Source of the DNA: Burkholderiales bacterium | Lineage (GTDB): Bacteria > Pseudomonadota > Gammaproteobacteria > Burkholderiales > Burkholderiaceae_C | NCBI GenBank assembly: GCA_016195825.1 | Contig: JACPYV010000176.1 | Location: 1 to 33,753 of the forward strand | Direction of reading: 5' to 3' | Length of the DNA: 33,753 nucleotides | In this document: piece after piece, positions 19,369 to 27,046 of the stretch | How positions within the stretch are numbered: position 1 is the stretch's first letter | Layout of the letters: the number at the start of each line of letters is the position of its first letter | Notes under the pieces: generated by a model | Told to the model about the DNA's origin: nothing | Database searches by the model: none | Seen by the model: only the letters and a program-made list of their open reading frames with translations | Made by a program: the position numbers and the translations under genes

Positions 19369-20512
19369 GCGGCAGCCGCCACAGTTCGTAGCGCTCCTGG
19401 CCTGCGGCCACACGGCCGGCGAAGTGGTCGTTCAGGGAGCTGGCCGTGAAGACGAGATTGCCGTTCGGCAGTAGCGCCGGCGTGTCGGGCCAGTGCACGC
19501 CATCGCTTGTGCCGGCCAGCGTGAAGCGTCCGCTGCGCGGGTCGTAGCGAGCGATGCCGTTGCGCGTCACGTCGGTGATGTAGACCGTGCCGTCAGGCGC
19601 CACGACGAGGCCGTCGGTGTTGCCGCCGATGTCACCCAGGTCGCGCACGGCGGCGGTCTGCCGCGCGTCCGTTGCCTTCGCATCGCGCAGCAGCGCGGTG
19701 GGCGCCGCGAACAGATGCGTGCCCGTCGTGACCGCCCAGTACAGCGTGGCGCCGTCGGGCGACAGGCCGATGCCGTTCACACCCAGCACCAGCGGGTTGC
19801 CGGGCCACACCTCGGCGCCGTGCGATGCCACCTTCGCGCCTGGCTCGGGCAGCACGCTGGCGTGGCGGTCCAGCACGCGGCGCGCGCTGCCGCTCGCGAA
19901 GTCCAGCACGATCAGGCCGGCCTCGTTGTCGGGCGCGCTGCGCAGCCCACTGTCGGAGATGAAGGCCACACGGCGGTGCTCGTCCACGGCGATGTCGTTC
20001 AGGAAGCTGCTGCGCCGGTCGGCCGCGCCGTCCAGCGGCAGTGCCTTCACGAGCTTGCCCGTGGCCAGCGCAAACACCAGCACCTTTTGCGCGCCCACGG
20101 GGGCCTCGGCCTCGCCGGCGACAAAGCCCTGGTCCAGTGCCCACAGCCAGCCGTTGCGGTGGTCGATGTGGAAGCCCAGCACGCTGCGCAGGTGTGTGGT
20201 GGGGTCAGCGGCCGGGTCGTTGGCGTCAGGCGACGGGAAGGCAGTCAACCGTGCCCCGCCGATGGTGGCTGTGGTGTCCAGCCGGCTCAGCGTGGCCGGT
20301 GTGTGCGCGGCCAGCACGCGCGGTGTGCTGACGAAGGCACGGCCTTTCGCGTCAAAGTGCAGGCCAGCGATGGGCGACTTGGCCGATTCGGCATATGGCG
20401 CCGGGGCGCTCCAAGTGACGCCGCTGTAGCTGCGCCAGCGTTCGAGCGAGGTGTCGGCGAAGGCAGTGGATGTGCACAGGGTCAGGGCGAGCAGCAGGGA
20501 TGTGGTTTTCAT
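19346..20512 (-). CDS. Secreted major royal jelly/yellow-family protein (SMP-30-like beta-propeller)
   Basis: This 388-aa product starts at ATG 20512 with AAGGA 9 bp upstream and has a signal peptide (MKTTSLLLALTLCTSTAFA). Its sequence follows the MRJP/yellow beta-propeller pattern: LRSVLGFHIDHRNGWLWALDQG, KLVKALPLD, FLNDIAVDEHRRVAFISDSGL, then NGIGLSPDGATLYWAVT and NTDGLVVAPDGTVYITD. Bacterial members are periplasmic or extracellular proteins of mostly unknown activity, distantly related to gluconolactonases. It follows the MFS gene by 20 bp and is probably co-transcribed with it. Its 3' end overlaps the Rid-family gene tail to tail by 23 bp. The role is unknown. Confidence 0.85.
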   Translation of the reverse strand: MKTTSLLLALTLCTSTAFADTSLERWRSYSGVTWSAPAPYAESAKSPIAGLHFDAKGRAFVSTPRVLAAHTPATLSRLDTTATIGGARLTAFPSPDANDPAADPTTHLRSVLGFHIDHRNGWLWALDQGFVAGEAEAPVGAQKVLVFALATGKLVKALPLDGAADRRSSFLNDIAVDEHRRVAFISDSGLRSAPDNEAGLIVLDFASGSARRVLDRHASVLPEPGAKVASHGAEVWPGNPLVLGVNGIGLSPDGATLYWAVTTGTHLFAAPTALLRDAKATDARQTAAVRDLGDIGGNTDGLVVAPDGTVYITDVTRNGIARYDPRSGRFTLAGTSDGVHWPDTPALLPNGNLVFTASSLNDHFAGRVAAGQERYELWRLPLKSARRP

Positions 20513-20532
20513 GACGGTGATTCCTTGAGCGT

Positions 20533-21738
20533 TCAGTGAGCGGCGACGCGCGAGCCACCAGCCACGCGGCGGGGTTGGCCTTCGCGGCGGTCCAGCACGC
20601 CGCTCCAGGTCGTGAGTGCCAGCGCCAGCAGCACTACCAGTGCGCCTATCCACGGCGTGTGCTGCAGGCCGATGTGCGTGACGATCAGCCCGCCTGCCCA
20701 GGCCGCGAACGCGATGCCCAGGTTGAACGCAGCGATGTTCAGCCCCGAGGCCACGTCCACCGCCTGCGGCGTGAAGCGCTCGGCCTGGCGCACCACGTAC
20801 AGCTGCAACCCTGGCACGTTGCCAAAGGCCACGGCGCCCCACAGCAGCACGGTGGCCAGCGCCGCCGCCTTGGAATGGATGGTGAAGGTCAGCAGGAACA
20901 ACACCGCGGCCAGCAGCGCGAAGATCAGCTGCAGCGCGGGGATAGGCCCCTTGCGATCGGCCAGCCGGCCGCCCCAGATGTTGCCCACCGCGACCGACAC
21001 GCCGTAGACCAGCATCACCAGGCCCACCGAGCCGGCGCTGAAGCCCGCCACGTCCTGCAGCAGCGGCGCCAGGAAGGTAAAGGGGATGAACGTGCCGCCG
21101 TAGCCGATGGCTGTCTTGGCATAGACCAGCAGCAGCCGCGGCTGGGCCAGCACGCCGGCCTGCTGCGCCAGCGTGGCCGGCGGCGCACCGCGCAGGCCGC
21201 TCGGCACGGCTGCCAGGCTCGCGACGAAGGCGATGGCACCCAGCAGCGCAACGGCCAGGAAGGTGGCGCGCCAGCCCAAATGCTGGCCGATGAAGGTGCC
21301 CAGCGGCACGCCAGTGACGAGTGCCACCGTCAGCCCCGTGAACATGATGGCGATGGCGCTGGCCGCCTTGTCCTTGGGAACCAGACTGGTGGCCAGCGTG
21401 GAGCCGATGGAGAAGAACACGCCGTGCGTCAGGCCCGTCAGCACGCGGGCGGCCACGAGCGCCTCGTAGCTGGGCGCCTGCCAGGCCAACAGGTTGCCGG
21501 CGGTGAACACGGCCATCAGCGCGAGCAGCAGCGCCTTGCGCGGCAGTCGGCCCGTCAGCGCGGTCAGCACGGGCGCGCCGATGGCCACGCCCAACGCGTA
21601 CAGGCTGACCAGCAGGCCGGCCGAGGGGAGGGTGATGCCCAGGTCGGCCGCGACCGTGGGGATGAGGCCGACGATGACGAACTCGGTCGTCCCGATGGCG
21701 AAGGCGCTGATCGTCAGCGCAAGGAGGGCAAGAGGCAT
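20533..21738 (-). CDS. MFS transporter, drug/sugar efflux type (AraJ/YdhP-like)
   Basis: ATG 21738 is chosen (401 aa) because it directly precedes the first membrane segment (MPLALLALTISAFAIGTTEF); the frame is open a further 33 codons upstream, but that part is hydrophilic and crosses the intergenic hairpin. About 12 membrane helices are predicted. GTTEFVIVGLIPTVAADLGI and the loop-2 region TGRLPRKALL are typical of the DHA1 group that includes AraJ and YdhP. Substrate is unknown. It is divergent from the LysR gene at 21846, a layout in which the LysR protein usually controls the neighbouring exporter, and it precedes the MRJP-like gene by 20 bp. Confidence 0.88.
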   Translation of the reverse strand: MPLALLALTISAFAIGTTEFVIVGLIPTVAADLGITLPSAGLLVSLYALGVAIGAPVLTALTGRLPRKALLLALMAVFTAGNLLAWQAPSYEALVAARVLTGLTHGVFFSIGSTLATSLVPKDKAASAIAIMFTGLTVALVTGVPLGTFIGQHLGWRATFLAVALLGAIAFVASLAAVPSGLRGAPPATLAQQAGVLAQPRLLLVYAKTAIGYGGTFIPFTFLAPLLQDVAGFSAGSVGLVMLVYGVSVAVGNIWGGRLADRKGPIPALQLIFALLAAVLFLLTFTIHSKAAALATVLLWGAVAFGNVPGLQLYVVRQAERFTPQAVDVASGLNIAAFNLGIAFAAWAGGLIVTHIGLQHTPWIGALVVLLALALTTWSGVLDRREGQPRRVAGGSRVAAH

Positions 21739-21793
21739 GAGTGGTCCACAAGCTGCGATGGGAAGGCCCGCAGTGTGCGAATCTGATTCATGC

Positions 21794-21813
21794 AAAAAAA
21801 GCCGGTAGCCGGC
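21794..21813 (-). terminator. Terminator-like hairpin with T7 tract, facing the MFS gene
   Basis: Read on the minus strand, GCCGG-CTA-CCGGC (21813-21801) is followed directly by seven Ts (21800-21794). It lies between the LysR palindrome and the MFS start at 21738. The stem is only 5 bp but all G/C. It would stop transcription entering the MFS gene from the palindrome side, or act as a leader attenuator. Function is inferred. Confidence 0.5.
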
Positions 21814-21818
21814 ACAAT

Positions 21819-21841
21819 ATTCTTGATTGAAAATCAAGAAT
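21819..21841. promoter_or_regulatory. LysR-type operator palindrome
   Basis: A perfect inverted repeat has 10-bp arms (TTCTTGATT/AATCAAGAA plus an outer A/T pair) around a 3-bp GAA centre. It contains the T-N11-A motif of LysR-type sites and ends only 4 bp before the lysR start codon, covering its weak ribosome-binding site. This placement implies autorepression as well as control of the divergent transporter. Confidence 0.75.
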
Positions 21842-21845
21842 CACG

Positions 21846-22739
21846 ATGAAGACCAGCCTCGATGAACTTCTCGCGTTCACGACCGTCATCGCCACCGGCT
21901 CCATCACGGCCGCGGCTGAGCAGTTGGGGCAGACCGTGTCGGGCGTCAGCCGCGCCCTGGGCCGGTTGGAAGAGAAGCTGGGCACCACGCTGCTGACGCG
22001 CACCACGCGCCGGCTGGAGCTGACGCCCGAGGGCCAGCTGTTCCTCACCAGCGCGCGCGGCATCCTCGCGTCGGTGGAGGCTGCCGAGGAGCAGATGGCT
22101 GTGTGCCGGCAAAAACCTGCCGGCCGCCTGCGTGTGAATGCGGCGTCGCCCTTCATGCTGCACGTCATCGTGCCGCTGGTGAGCGAGTTCCGCCGCCAGT
22201 TCCCCGACATCGAGCTGGAGCTGAACAGCGACGAGAGCCTCATCGACCTCATCGAGCAGCGCACCGACGTGGCCATCCGCATCGGCCCGCTGCGCGACTC
22301 CACACTGCACGCCCGCCCGCTGGGCAGTCATCGTCTGCGCGTGCTGGCCAGCCCGGCCTACCTGGAGCGTGCCGGTCGTCCACGCAGCGTGGCAGGCTTG
22401 GCTGATCACAGCTGCATCGGCTTCACGCAGCCGGACAGCTTGAATCAATGGCCGCTCAGAAGTGCGGTCGGCGAGCGCTATGAGATCGCGCCGTCACTGC
22501 GCGCGTCCAGTGGCGAAACGGTGCGGCAACTGGCGCTGGCGGGGGCGGGCATTGCCTGCCTGGCGGACTTCATGACGGCCGAGGACCGCAAGCGCGGCGA
22601 TTTGGTTCAGGTCCTGGCCAAGGACACCGCGGAGGTCAGGCAGCCCGTCAACGCGGTGTACTACCGGAACACGGAGCTGGCGTTGAGGATTCGGTGTTTC
22701 TTGGATTTCCTGGTGGCACGGCTGAATGAAGCTGGTTGA
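21846..22739 (+). CDS. LysR-family transcriptional regulator (DmlR-like)
   Basis: The 297-aa protein has the LysR winged helix at residues 5-65 (LLAFTTVIATGSITAAAEQL, with RTTRRLELTPEG as the wing) and a periplasmic-binding-protein-like effector domain from about 90 to 295. Its sequence resembles the DmlR/AaeR-type subgroup of short LysR proteins. The gene is divergent from the MFS-MRJP pair with a 107-bp intergenic region carrying the palindrome at 21819-21841, so that pair is the expected target. The effector is unknown. Its 3' end is 8 bp from the convergent agaR-like gene. Confidence 0.92.
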   Translation: MKTSLDELLAFTTVIATGSITAAAEQLGQTVSGVSRALGRLEEKLGTTLLTRTTRRLELTPEGQLFLTSARGILASVEAAEEQMAVCRQKPAGRLRVNAASPFMLHVIVPLVSEFRRQFPDIELELNSDESLIDLIEQRTDVAIRIGPLRDSTLHARPLGSHRLRVLASPAYLERAGRPRSVAGLADHSCIGFTQPDSLNQWPLRSAVGERYEIAPSLRASSGETVRQLALAGAGIACLADFMTAEDRKRGDLVQVLAKDTAEVRQPVNAVYYRNTELALRIRCFLDFLVARLNEAG

Positions 22740-22747
22740 CCAATGCC

Positions 22748-23554
22748 CTAAGCCAACACCACCTCAATTCCCCGCCCCCTCAACTGATCCACGATCGCCT
22801 GATCCGCGCCGCTGTCGGTGATCAGCATGTCCAGCTGTTCCACCGGCGCTATGACGGAGAGGTTGCGCTTCATCAGCTTGGAAGCGTCCGCCACGGCGAT
22901 GACCTGGCGGCTGATCTTCATCATCTGTGCGTTGAGCTGGGCTTCCAGCAGGTGGGGCGTCATCAGCCCGATGTCGGGGTCCAGGCTGTCGACGCCCAGG
23001 AACAACCGGTCGGCGTACAGGCCTTGCAGCGCAGCCACGGCCTGCGGGCCGGAGAGAGAGAAGGAGTTGGGGCGCAGCTGGCCGCCCGGCATGATGAGGT
23101 TGACGTGCGGCACAGTCGCCAGCAGTGCGGCGATGTTCAGCGCGTTGGTGATGACGTTCAGCGATGTGAGGCGCAGGCCTCGGATCTGCTTGGCGATCTC
23201 TTCAGTCGTGGAGCCCGAGTCGAGCAGGATGGTCTCGCCGTCGCGGATGAGCTTGGCGGCCTGGATGGCGATGCGGGCTTTCTGCTCATGGCGCAGCTTC
23301 TGCTTGACGCCGATGGGCACTTCCTCGGTGTCGCGCTGGGCCAGCGCGCCGCCGTGGGTGCGTAGCACGGCGCCGGTGGACGCGAGCGCGTTGAGGTCGC
23401 TGCGGATGGTGACGACCGAGGTGCCGAAGCGTTCGGCCAGCTCCTCCACCGTCACGCGGCCCTGCGTCTGGACCAGCTCGCGGATCAGCTGCCGCCGCTC
23501 GTCGATGAGCAGCGGGCTTTCGCTTTTCGCGGGCAGGGGAAGGGAGGCGGGCAT
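22748..23554 (-). CDS. agaR: DeoR-family repressor, AgaR-like
   Basis: The 268-aa product has the DeoR winged helix at about 17-72 (RRQLIRELVQTQGRVTVEELA, then TSVVTIRSDLNAL and LRTHGGA) and a sugar-phosphate sensor domain (ILLDSGSTTEEIAKQI, NVITNALNIA, LFLGVDSLDPDIGL, VIAVADASK). Among DeoR proteins this resembles AgaR, the repressor of N-acetylgalactosamine genes. It is the last gene of the minus-strand block, 57 bp after the kinase gene, and that gap holds a CTTTCG element (23589) of the same type as in the main intergenic region. It should bind there and at 27955-28192, and respond to a galactosamine- or tagatose-phosphate. No good ribosome-binding site precedes ATG 23554, so the start is less certain. 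Confidence 0.87.
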   Translation of the reverse strand: MPASLPLPAKSESPLLIDERRQLIRELVQTQGRVTVEELAERFGTSVVTIRSDLNALASTGAVLRTHGGALAQRDTEEVPIGVKQKLRHEQKARIAIQAAKLIRDGETILLDSGSTTEEIAKQIRGLRLTSLNVITNALNIAALLATVPHVNLIMPGGQLRPNSFSLSGPQAVAALQGLYADRLFLGVDSLDPDIGLMTPHLLEAQLNAQMMKISRQVIAVADASKLMKRNLSVIAPVEQLDMLITDSGADQAIVDQLRGRGIEVVLA

Positions 23555-23588
23555 ACGGAGGATGGCGGTAGCGAAGGGCTGAGGCTGA

Positions 23589-23594
23589 CTTTCG
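23589..23594. promoter_or_regulatory. CTTTCG element upstream of the agaR-like gene
   Basis: CTTTCG lies 35 bp upstream of the agaR-like start, in the only gap of the minus-strand operon. The same hexamer recurs five times in the divergent regulatory region at 27955-28186. One hexamer alone is weak evidence; it is reported because of that recurrence. Confidence 0.35.
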
Positions 23595-23611
23595 AATGAT
23601 ATCGACGGCGT

Positions 23612-24570
23612 TCAGCCCGCCAGCCGGCCCAGTGCGTCGGGCGACAGGGGCCGGCCGGCCAGGCGGGCGGCGTAGAGCGCAGCGCCCAGTTCGGGACCGA
23701 AGCGGGGTGTCTTCAGCGTGGCGCCGGGCAGGCGGCGGGCCAGTGCCGCCTGCAGCGGCCCGAGCACCAGCTCACCCGCGGCGAACACGCCGCCGGAGTA
23801 GGACACGGGCACGGCCTGGATGCCGGCCAGGCCGAGGTTGCGGGCTACGCCGGCGGCCAGGGCGGCCAGCTCGTCGCCGGCGCGCACCAGCAGCTGGCGG
23901 GCCTGCACGTCGCCCGCGTTCGCGGCGGCCGTGGCCAGGCGGGCGATCTGGGCCAGCTCGCTGCGCGCGGCGCTGCCGTTGATCTCGCCGCACAGGTCGA
24001 GGTCATGCTTGAGCTCGAAGTGCTCGCGCACCAGGCCCAGCAGCGGACCGGGCTCGGCACGGCAGTCGGCCATGCGCGAGAACAGCGCCAGCACCTCTCG
24101 CGCGCCAGCCAGTGGGCGGAGCCTTCGTCGCCGAAGACCTCGCCCCAGCCGCCGCAACGTGCGCCGCGACCCATCCATTCGCCGTAGGCGATGGAGCCGG
24201 TGCCGGCCACGAGGCTGATGCCATCTGCGCCGGCCAGCGACCCGGCCCAGCTGCAGACCATGTCGTTGCCCACGGTGCTGCGCGGCAGCACGCTGGCCAG
24301 CAGGTCGTCGAACGATGCCAGCAGCTCGCTGTCTTCACCGTGCGCCGGCAGGCCGGCGAAGGCATGGGCGACGTCGCTGGCCGGCGCGCCGGCCTGGCGC
24401 AACGCGGCCTGCACGCCGTCGTGAAGCAGTGCACGCAGCGCGTCGAAGCCGATCTCGATGTAGTAGCTCGTCGTCGACTCGTGGCGCGCCAGCAGGCGGC
24501 CTTCGCCGTCAATGAGGACGAAGGCGGTCTTGGTGCCGCCGCCGTCGATGCCGAGGAAGAGCGCGCTCAT
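23612..24570 (-). pseudogene. BadF/BadG-type N-acetylhexosamine kinase, frameshifted
   Basis: The gene starts at ATG 24570 in an ATGA overlap with agaS and encodes FLGIDGGGTKT (ATP motif 1), NDMVCSWAGSLAG, LVAGTGSIAYG and GWGEVFGDEGSAHWLARE, the ASKHA kinase pattern of the GlcNAc-kinase/BadF family. Near 24094-24099 the frame shifts: after GARE the homologous sequence continues in another minus frame (VLALFSRMAD ... SYSGGVFAAGELV ... FGPELGAALYAARLAG) to the TGA at 23612. A 2-bp duplication (GAGAG for GAG) best restores the spacing and would give about 318 aa. It should phosphorylate galactosamine or N-acetylgalactosamine at C6. The sequence after the shift is still well conserved, so the lesion is either very recent or a base-calling error. 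Confidence 0.85.
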
Positions 24571-25748
24571 CGGGTTTTCTGCGGCTGGTTCAAGGGGTGG
24601 ATGGTGACACCGCTGACAACGCGCGTGACCGTGCCGGAGGCGCTGGGGTTGTCCGGCGTGATGTTCAAACGCAGCGACGCGAGCAAGGCCAGGCATTGCG
24701 CGAAGACCAGAGCGACGGGCGCCAGCGCCAGGTCGGGTGCGGACGCGGGCAGGGCCAGGTTGACGTCGTCGGCGTGTGGGCCTTCCGCGCCATTCAGCGA
24801 CGCAGTCCGCAGGGCCACCACGTGGGCGAGGCCCTCGCGGCGCAGTTCGCGCAACAGGTCGAGGTCGTACTGGCGCGTGTACGGGTCGTTGGACAGGAAG
24901 ATGATGACCAGCGTCTTGTCGTTGAGGATGGTCTTGGGGCCATGACGGAAGCCGAGCGTGGAGTCGGCCATGGCCACGAGCTTGCCGTCGGTCAGCTCCA
25001 GCAGCTTCAGCGCGGCCTCGCGGGCCAGGCCCAGCAGCGCGTTGCTGCCGAGGTAGACGACGCGCTCGAAGGGTTGCTCGGCCAGTGCGTACAGCCGGTC
25101 GGCCTCGGCTTCAGCCAGTGCCTGCGCGGCCTGCGCCAGCGCTGTCACCGGAGGCAACTCCAGGCCGAAGGCCCAGGCGGCGGCCAGCAGCATGCCGCTG
25201 AAGCTGGACGTCATCGCGAACGCGCGGTCGTGCGTCTCGTCGGGCAGCAGCAGCACGTGGGCATTGGTGCGGCCGGCCATGCGGCGGTTCAACGTGCCGT
25301 CGGCTGCGCAGGTGACGACGAGGTGGTGGCAGGTCTTGATGAATCCATCGGCCAGGTCGACCGCGGCCAGGCTTTCGGGGCTGTTGCCCGAGCGCGCAAA
25401 GGACACCAGCAGCGTCGGCACCTCGGCCTGCAGGCATTGCTTGGGGCTGGAGACGATGTCGGTCGTGGCCACTGCCTCCACGCGGATGCCGGGGCGCTGG
25501 CCCAGCAGGCGCAGCAGCGCCGGCGCCAGGCACTGGCCGATAAAGGCGGAGCTGCCGGCACCGGTCAGCACGATGCGCAGATCGGGCAGGGCCAGCAGCG
25601 GTTGCAGGAAAGCGTCGCGAATCGGGCGCTCGGCCTGCAGTTGTTCGTAAACCGTCTGCCAGACGGCGGGCTGGTGGGCGATCTCGCGGGCCGTGTGCGT
25701 AGCGCCGCGGTGGTCGAGGTCGGTGGGGTCGAGATGGAGCAGGGTCAT
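24567..25748 (-). CDS. agaS: AgaS, galactosamine-6-phosphate deaminase/isomerase (SIS protein)
   Basis: The 393-aa product matches E. coli AgaS along its length as I recall it (384 aa): TAREIAHQPAVW, LRIVLTGAGSSAFIG, SFARSGNSPESLAAVDLA, DETHDRAFAMTSSFS, RVVYLGSNALLGLAREAALK, GFRHGPKTILND, PYTRQYDLDLL and the ending TPDNPSASGTVTRVVSGVTIHP. Two SIS domains (about 35-190 and 215-365) form the sugar-phosphate sites. AgaS converts galactosamine-6-phosphate to tagatose-6-phosphate and ammonia. Start ATG 25748 lies 2 bp after the kbaZ-like stop (TGA-AC-ATG), so translation is coupled. Its presence is the main reason for calling this block a galactosamine/N-acetylgalactosamine pathway. Confidence 0.95.
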   Translation of the reverse strand: MTLLHLDPTDLDHRGATHTAREIAHQPAVWQTVYEQLQAERPIRDAFLQPLLALPDLRIVLTGAGSSAFIGQCLAPALLRLLGQRPGIRVEAVATTDIVSSPKQCLQAEVPTLLVSFARSGNSPESLAAVDLADGFIKTCHHLVVTCAADGTLNRRMAGRTNAHVLLLPDETHDRAFAMTSSFSGMLLAAAWAFGLELPPVTALAQAAQALAEAEADRLYALAEQPFERVVYLGSNALLGLAREAALKLLELTDGKLVAMADSTLGFRHGPKTILNDKTLVIIFLSNDPYTRQYDLDLLRELRREGLAHVVALRTASLNGAEGPHADDVNLALPASAPDLALAPVALVFAQCLALLASLRLNITPDNPSASGTVTRVVSGVTIHPLNQPQKTR

Positions 25749-25750
25749 GT

Positions 25751-27046
25751 TCAGGCGGCGCAGGCGTGCAGGTAGGGGCGCAGGGCTTGGACGGTGCCGT
25801 CGCGCAGCAGCGCATCGGTGTGCGTGGAGATACGGCCGTCGCGCACGGCCTCGTACTGGCGCGGTAGGTACTGGCTCAGTAGCGTCAGCGGCGGCGGAGC
25901 AGCGTCCAGGCGGGCCAGCATGGTCCGGCAGGCCTGGCGCACGGTGGGGTGGGCCCAGTAGTAGCGGATGCGGTCGCTGAGGGAGTAGGCCAGGTCGACG
26001 TGCAGGCGCGCCGGGTCCTGGTAGTAGCCGCGCCAATGCTCGGGCTCGTCGCGCATGACGCCCAGCACGGTGTCCACCAGGCCCTCGCCCTGGCCCACCC
26101 ATTCGCGCTCGACGGCGGCCAGTGCCCACAGCGTCTCGCGCAACGCGAAGGTGACACCGGGGCCGACCTTGAGGATGGCGAAGTGGTCGCGTGCCAGCTG
26201 GGCCAGGTGCTCGGGGGTCTGGTAGTCGGTCGAATGCGCCTCGAAGACCAGGCCCGGCTGGGCCGCGATGAAGGCGCTCAAGGCCTGTGCCTTTTCGGGC
26301 CGGTAGTCGATGACCTTGTGGTGGTCGAACTCCACTCCGGGCTGCACGACCATGGCGACGACGCGTTCCCAGGCGGCCTCCAGGCCGGCGCGGGCGAAGG
26401 CGTCGCGGTGCAGTTCAAGCGTGGACGCGGCGGCCTCGGGCGAAGTCACCGCCAGCTCGCCGAGGTCTTCATGCGCGCCGCCGGGCACGGGCACTTCGGT
26501 GCCGATGACGTAGACCGGCGGGTCGCCACGGTCGGGTGCGTGGCCCCAGGCTTGCTCGGCCGCGCGGCACAGCCGCACGGCGCGGGCGGCGATCTCGGGC
26601 TCGGGCAGCGGCACCGGGTCGCCGGCGCAGGACATGGAGCAATCGAGGTGGATCTTGCGAAAGCCCGCGGCCACGTACTGCGCCACCATCACCTCGGCCT
26701 TGGCCATCGCGGTCTCGGCAGGCAGCTTGCGCCAGGCATTGGGCCCCAGGTGGTCGCCACCCAGCAGCAGCAGTTCCGGTGCCAGGCCCTCGGCGGCGGC
26801 GAACTGCTGCACGTAACGGCGGAAGTCCAGCGGCGTCATGCCGGTGTATCCGCCGTCCTGGTTGACCTGGTTGGAGGTGGCCTCGATGAGCGCAGGGCGG
26901 CCTTGCGCGGCGCATTCACGCAGCGTCGCGGCGATGACGACGGGGTGGGCGGAACAGACCGATGGGATACCGACGGCGGCGCCGGCGATGGCGTTCTCGG
27001 AAGACGCAGCCTTGTGGCGGCGCACGAGGTCCAGCATGAGCTTCAT
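25751..27046 (-). CDS. kbaZ: Tagatose-bisphosphate aldolase accessory subunit KbaZ/AgaZ/GatZ
   Basis: The 431-aa protein starts at ATG 27046, overlapping the transporter stop (ATGA), with AAGGAG 7 bp upstream inside the end of the transporter gene. Conserved family segments include GIPSVCSAHPVVIAATL, IEATSNQVNQDGGYTGMTP, LLGGDHLGPNAW, KIHLDCSMSC, VIGTEVPVPGGA, FEAHSTDYQTP and FAILKVGPGVTFALRE, and the length matches KbaZ/GatZ (about 420-430). In enterobacteria this subunit supports the catalytic aldolase KbaY/GatY; in some proteobacteria AgaZ has been proposed to be the tagatose-6-phosphate kinase. No catalytic KbaY-type gene is present in this window, so a partner must lie elsewhere or this protein works alone. 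Confidence 0.93.
   Translation of the reverse strand: MKLMLDLVRRHKAASSENAIAGAAVGIPSVCSAHPVVIAATLRECAAQGRPALIEATSNQVNQDGGYTGMTPLDFRRYVQQFAAAEGLAPELLLLGGDHLGPNAWRKLPAETAMAKAEVMVAQYVAAGFRKIHLDCSMSCAGDPVPLPEPEIAARAVRLCRAAEQAWGHAPDRGDPPVYVIGTEVPVPGGAHEDLGELAVTSPEAAASTLELHRDAFARAGLEAAWERVVAMVVQPGVEFDHHKVIDYRPEKAQALSAFIAAQPGLVFEAHSTDYQTPEHLAQLARDHFAILKVGPGVTFALRETLWALAAVEREWVGQGEGLVDTVLGVMRDEPEHWRGYYQDPARLHVDLAYSLSDRIRYYWAHPTVRQACRTMLARLDAAPPPLTLLSQYLPRQYEAVRDGRISTHTDALLRDGTVQALRPYLHACAA

Noticed and set aside
20513..21751. A single long minus-strand protein joining the MFS region and the MRJP-like protein
   Set aside because: The upstream half is an out-of-frame reading of the MFS gene; the MRJP-like protein has its own ribosome-binding site and signal peptide at 20512.
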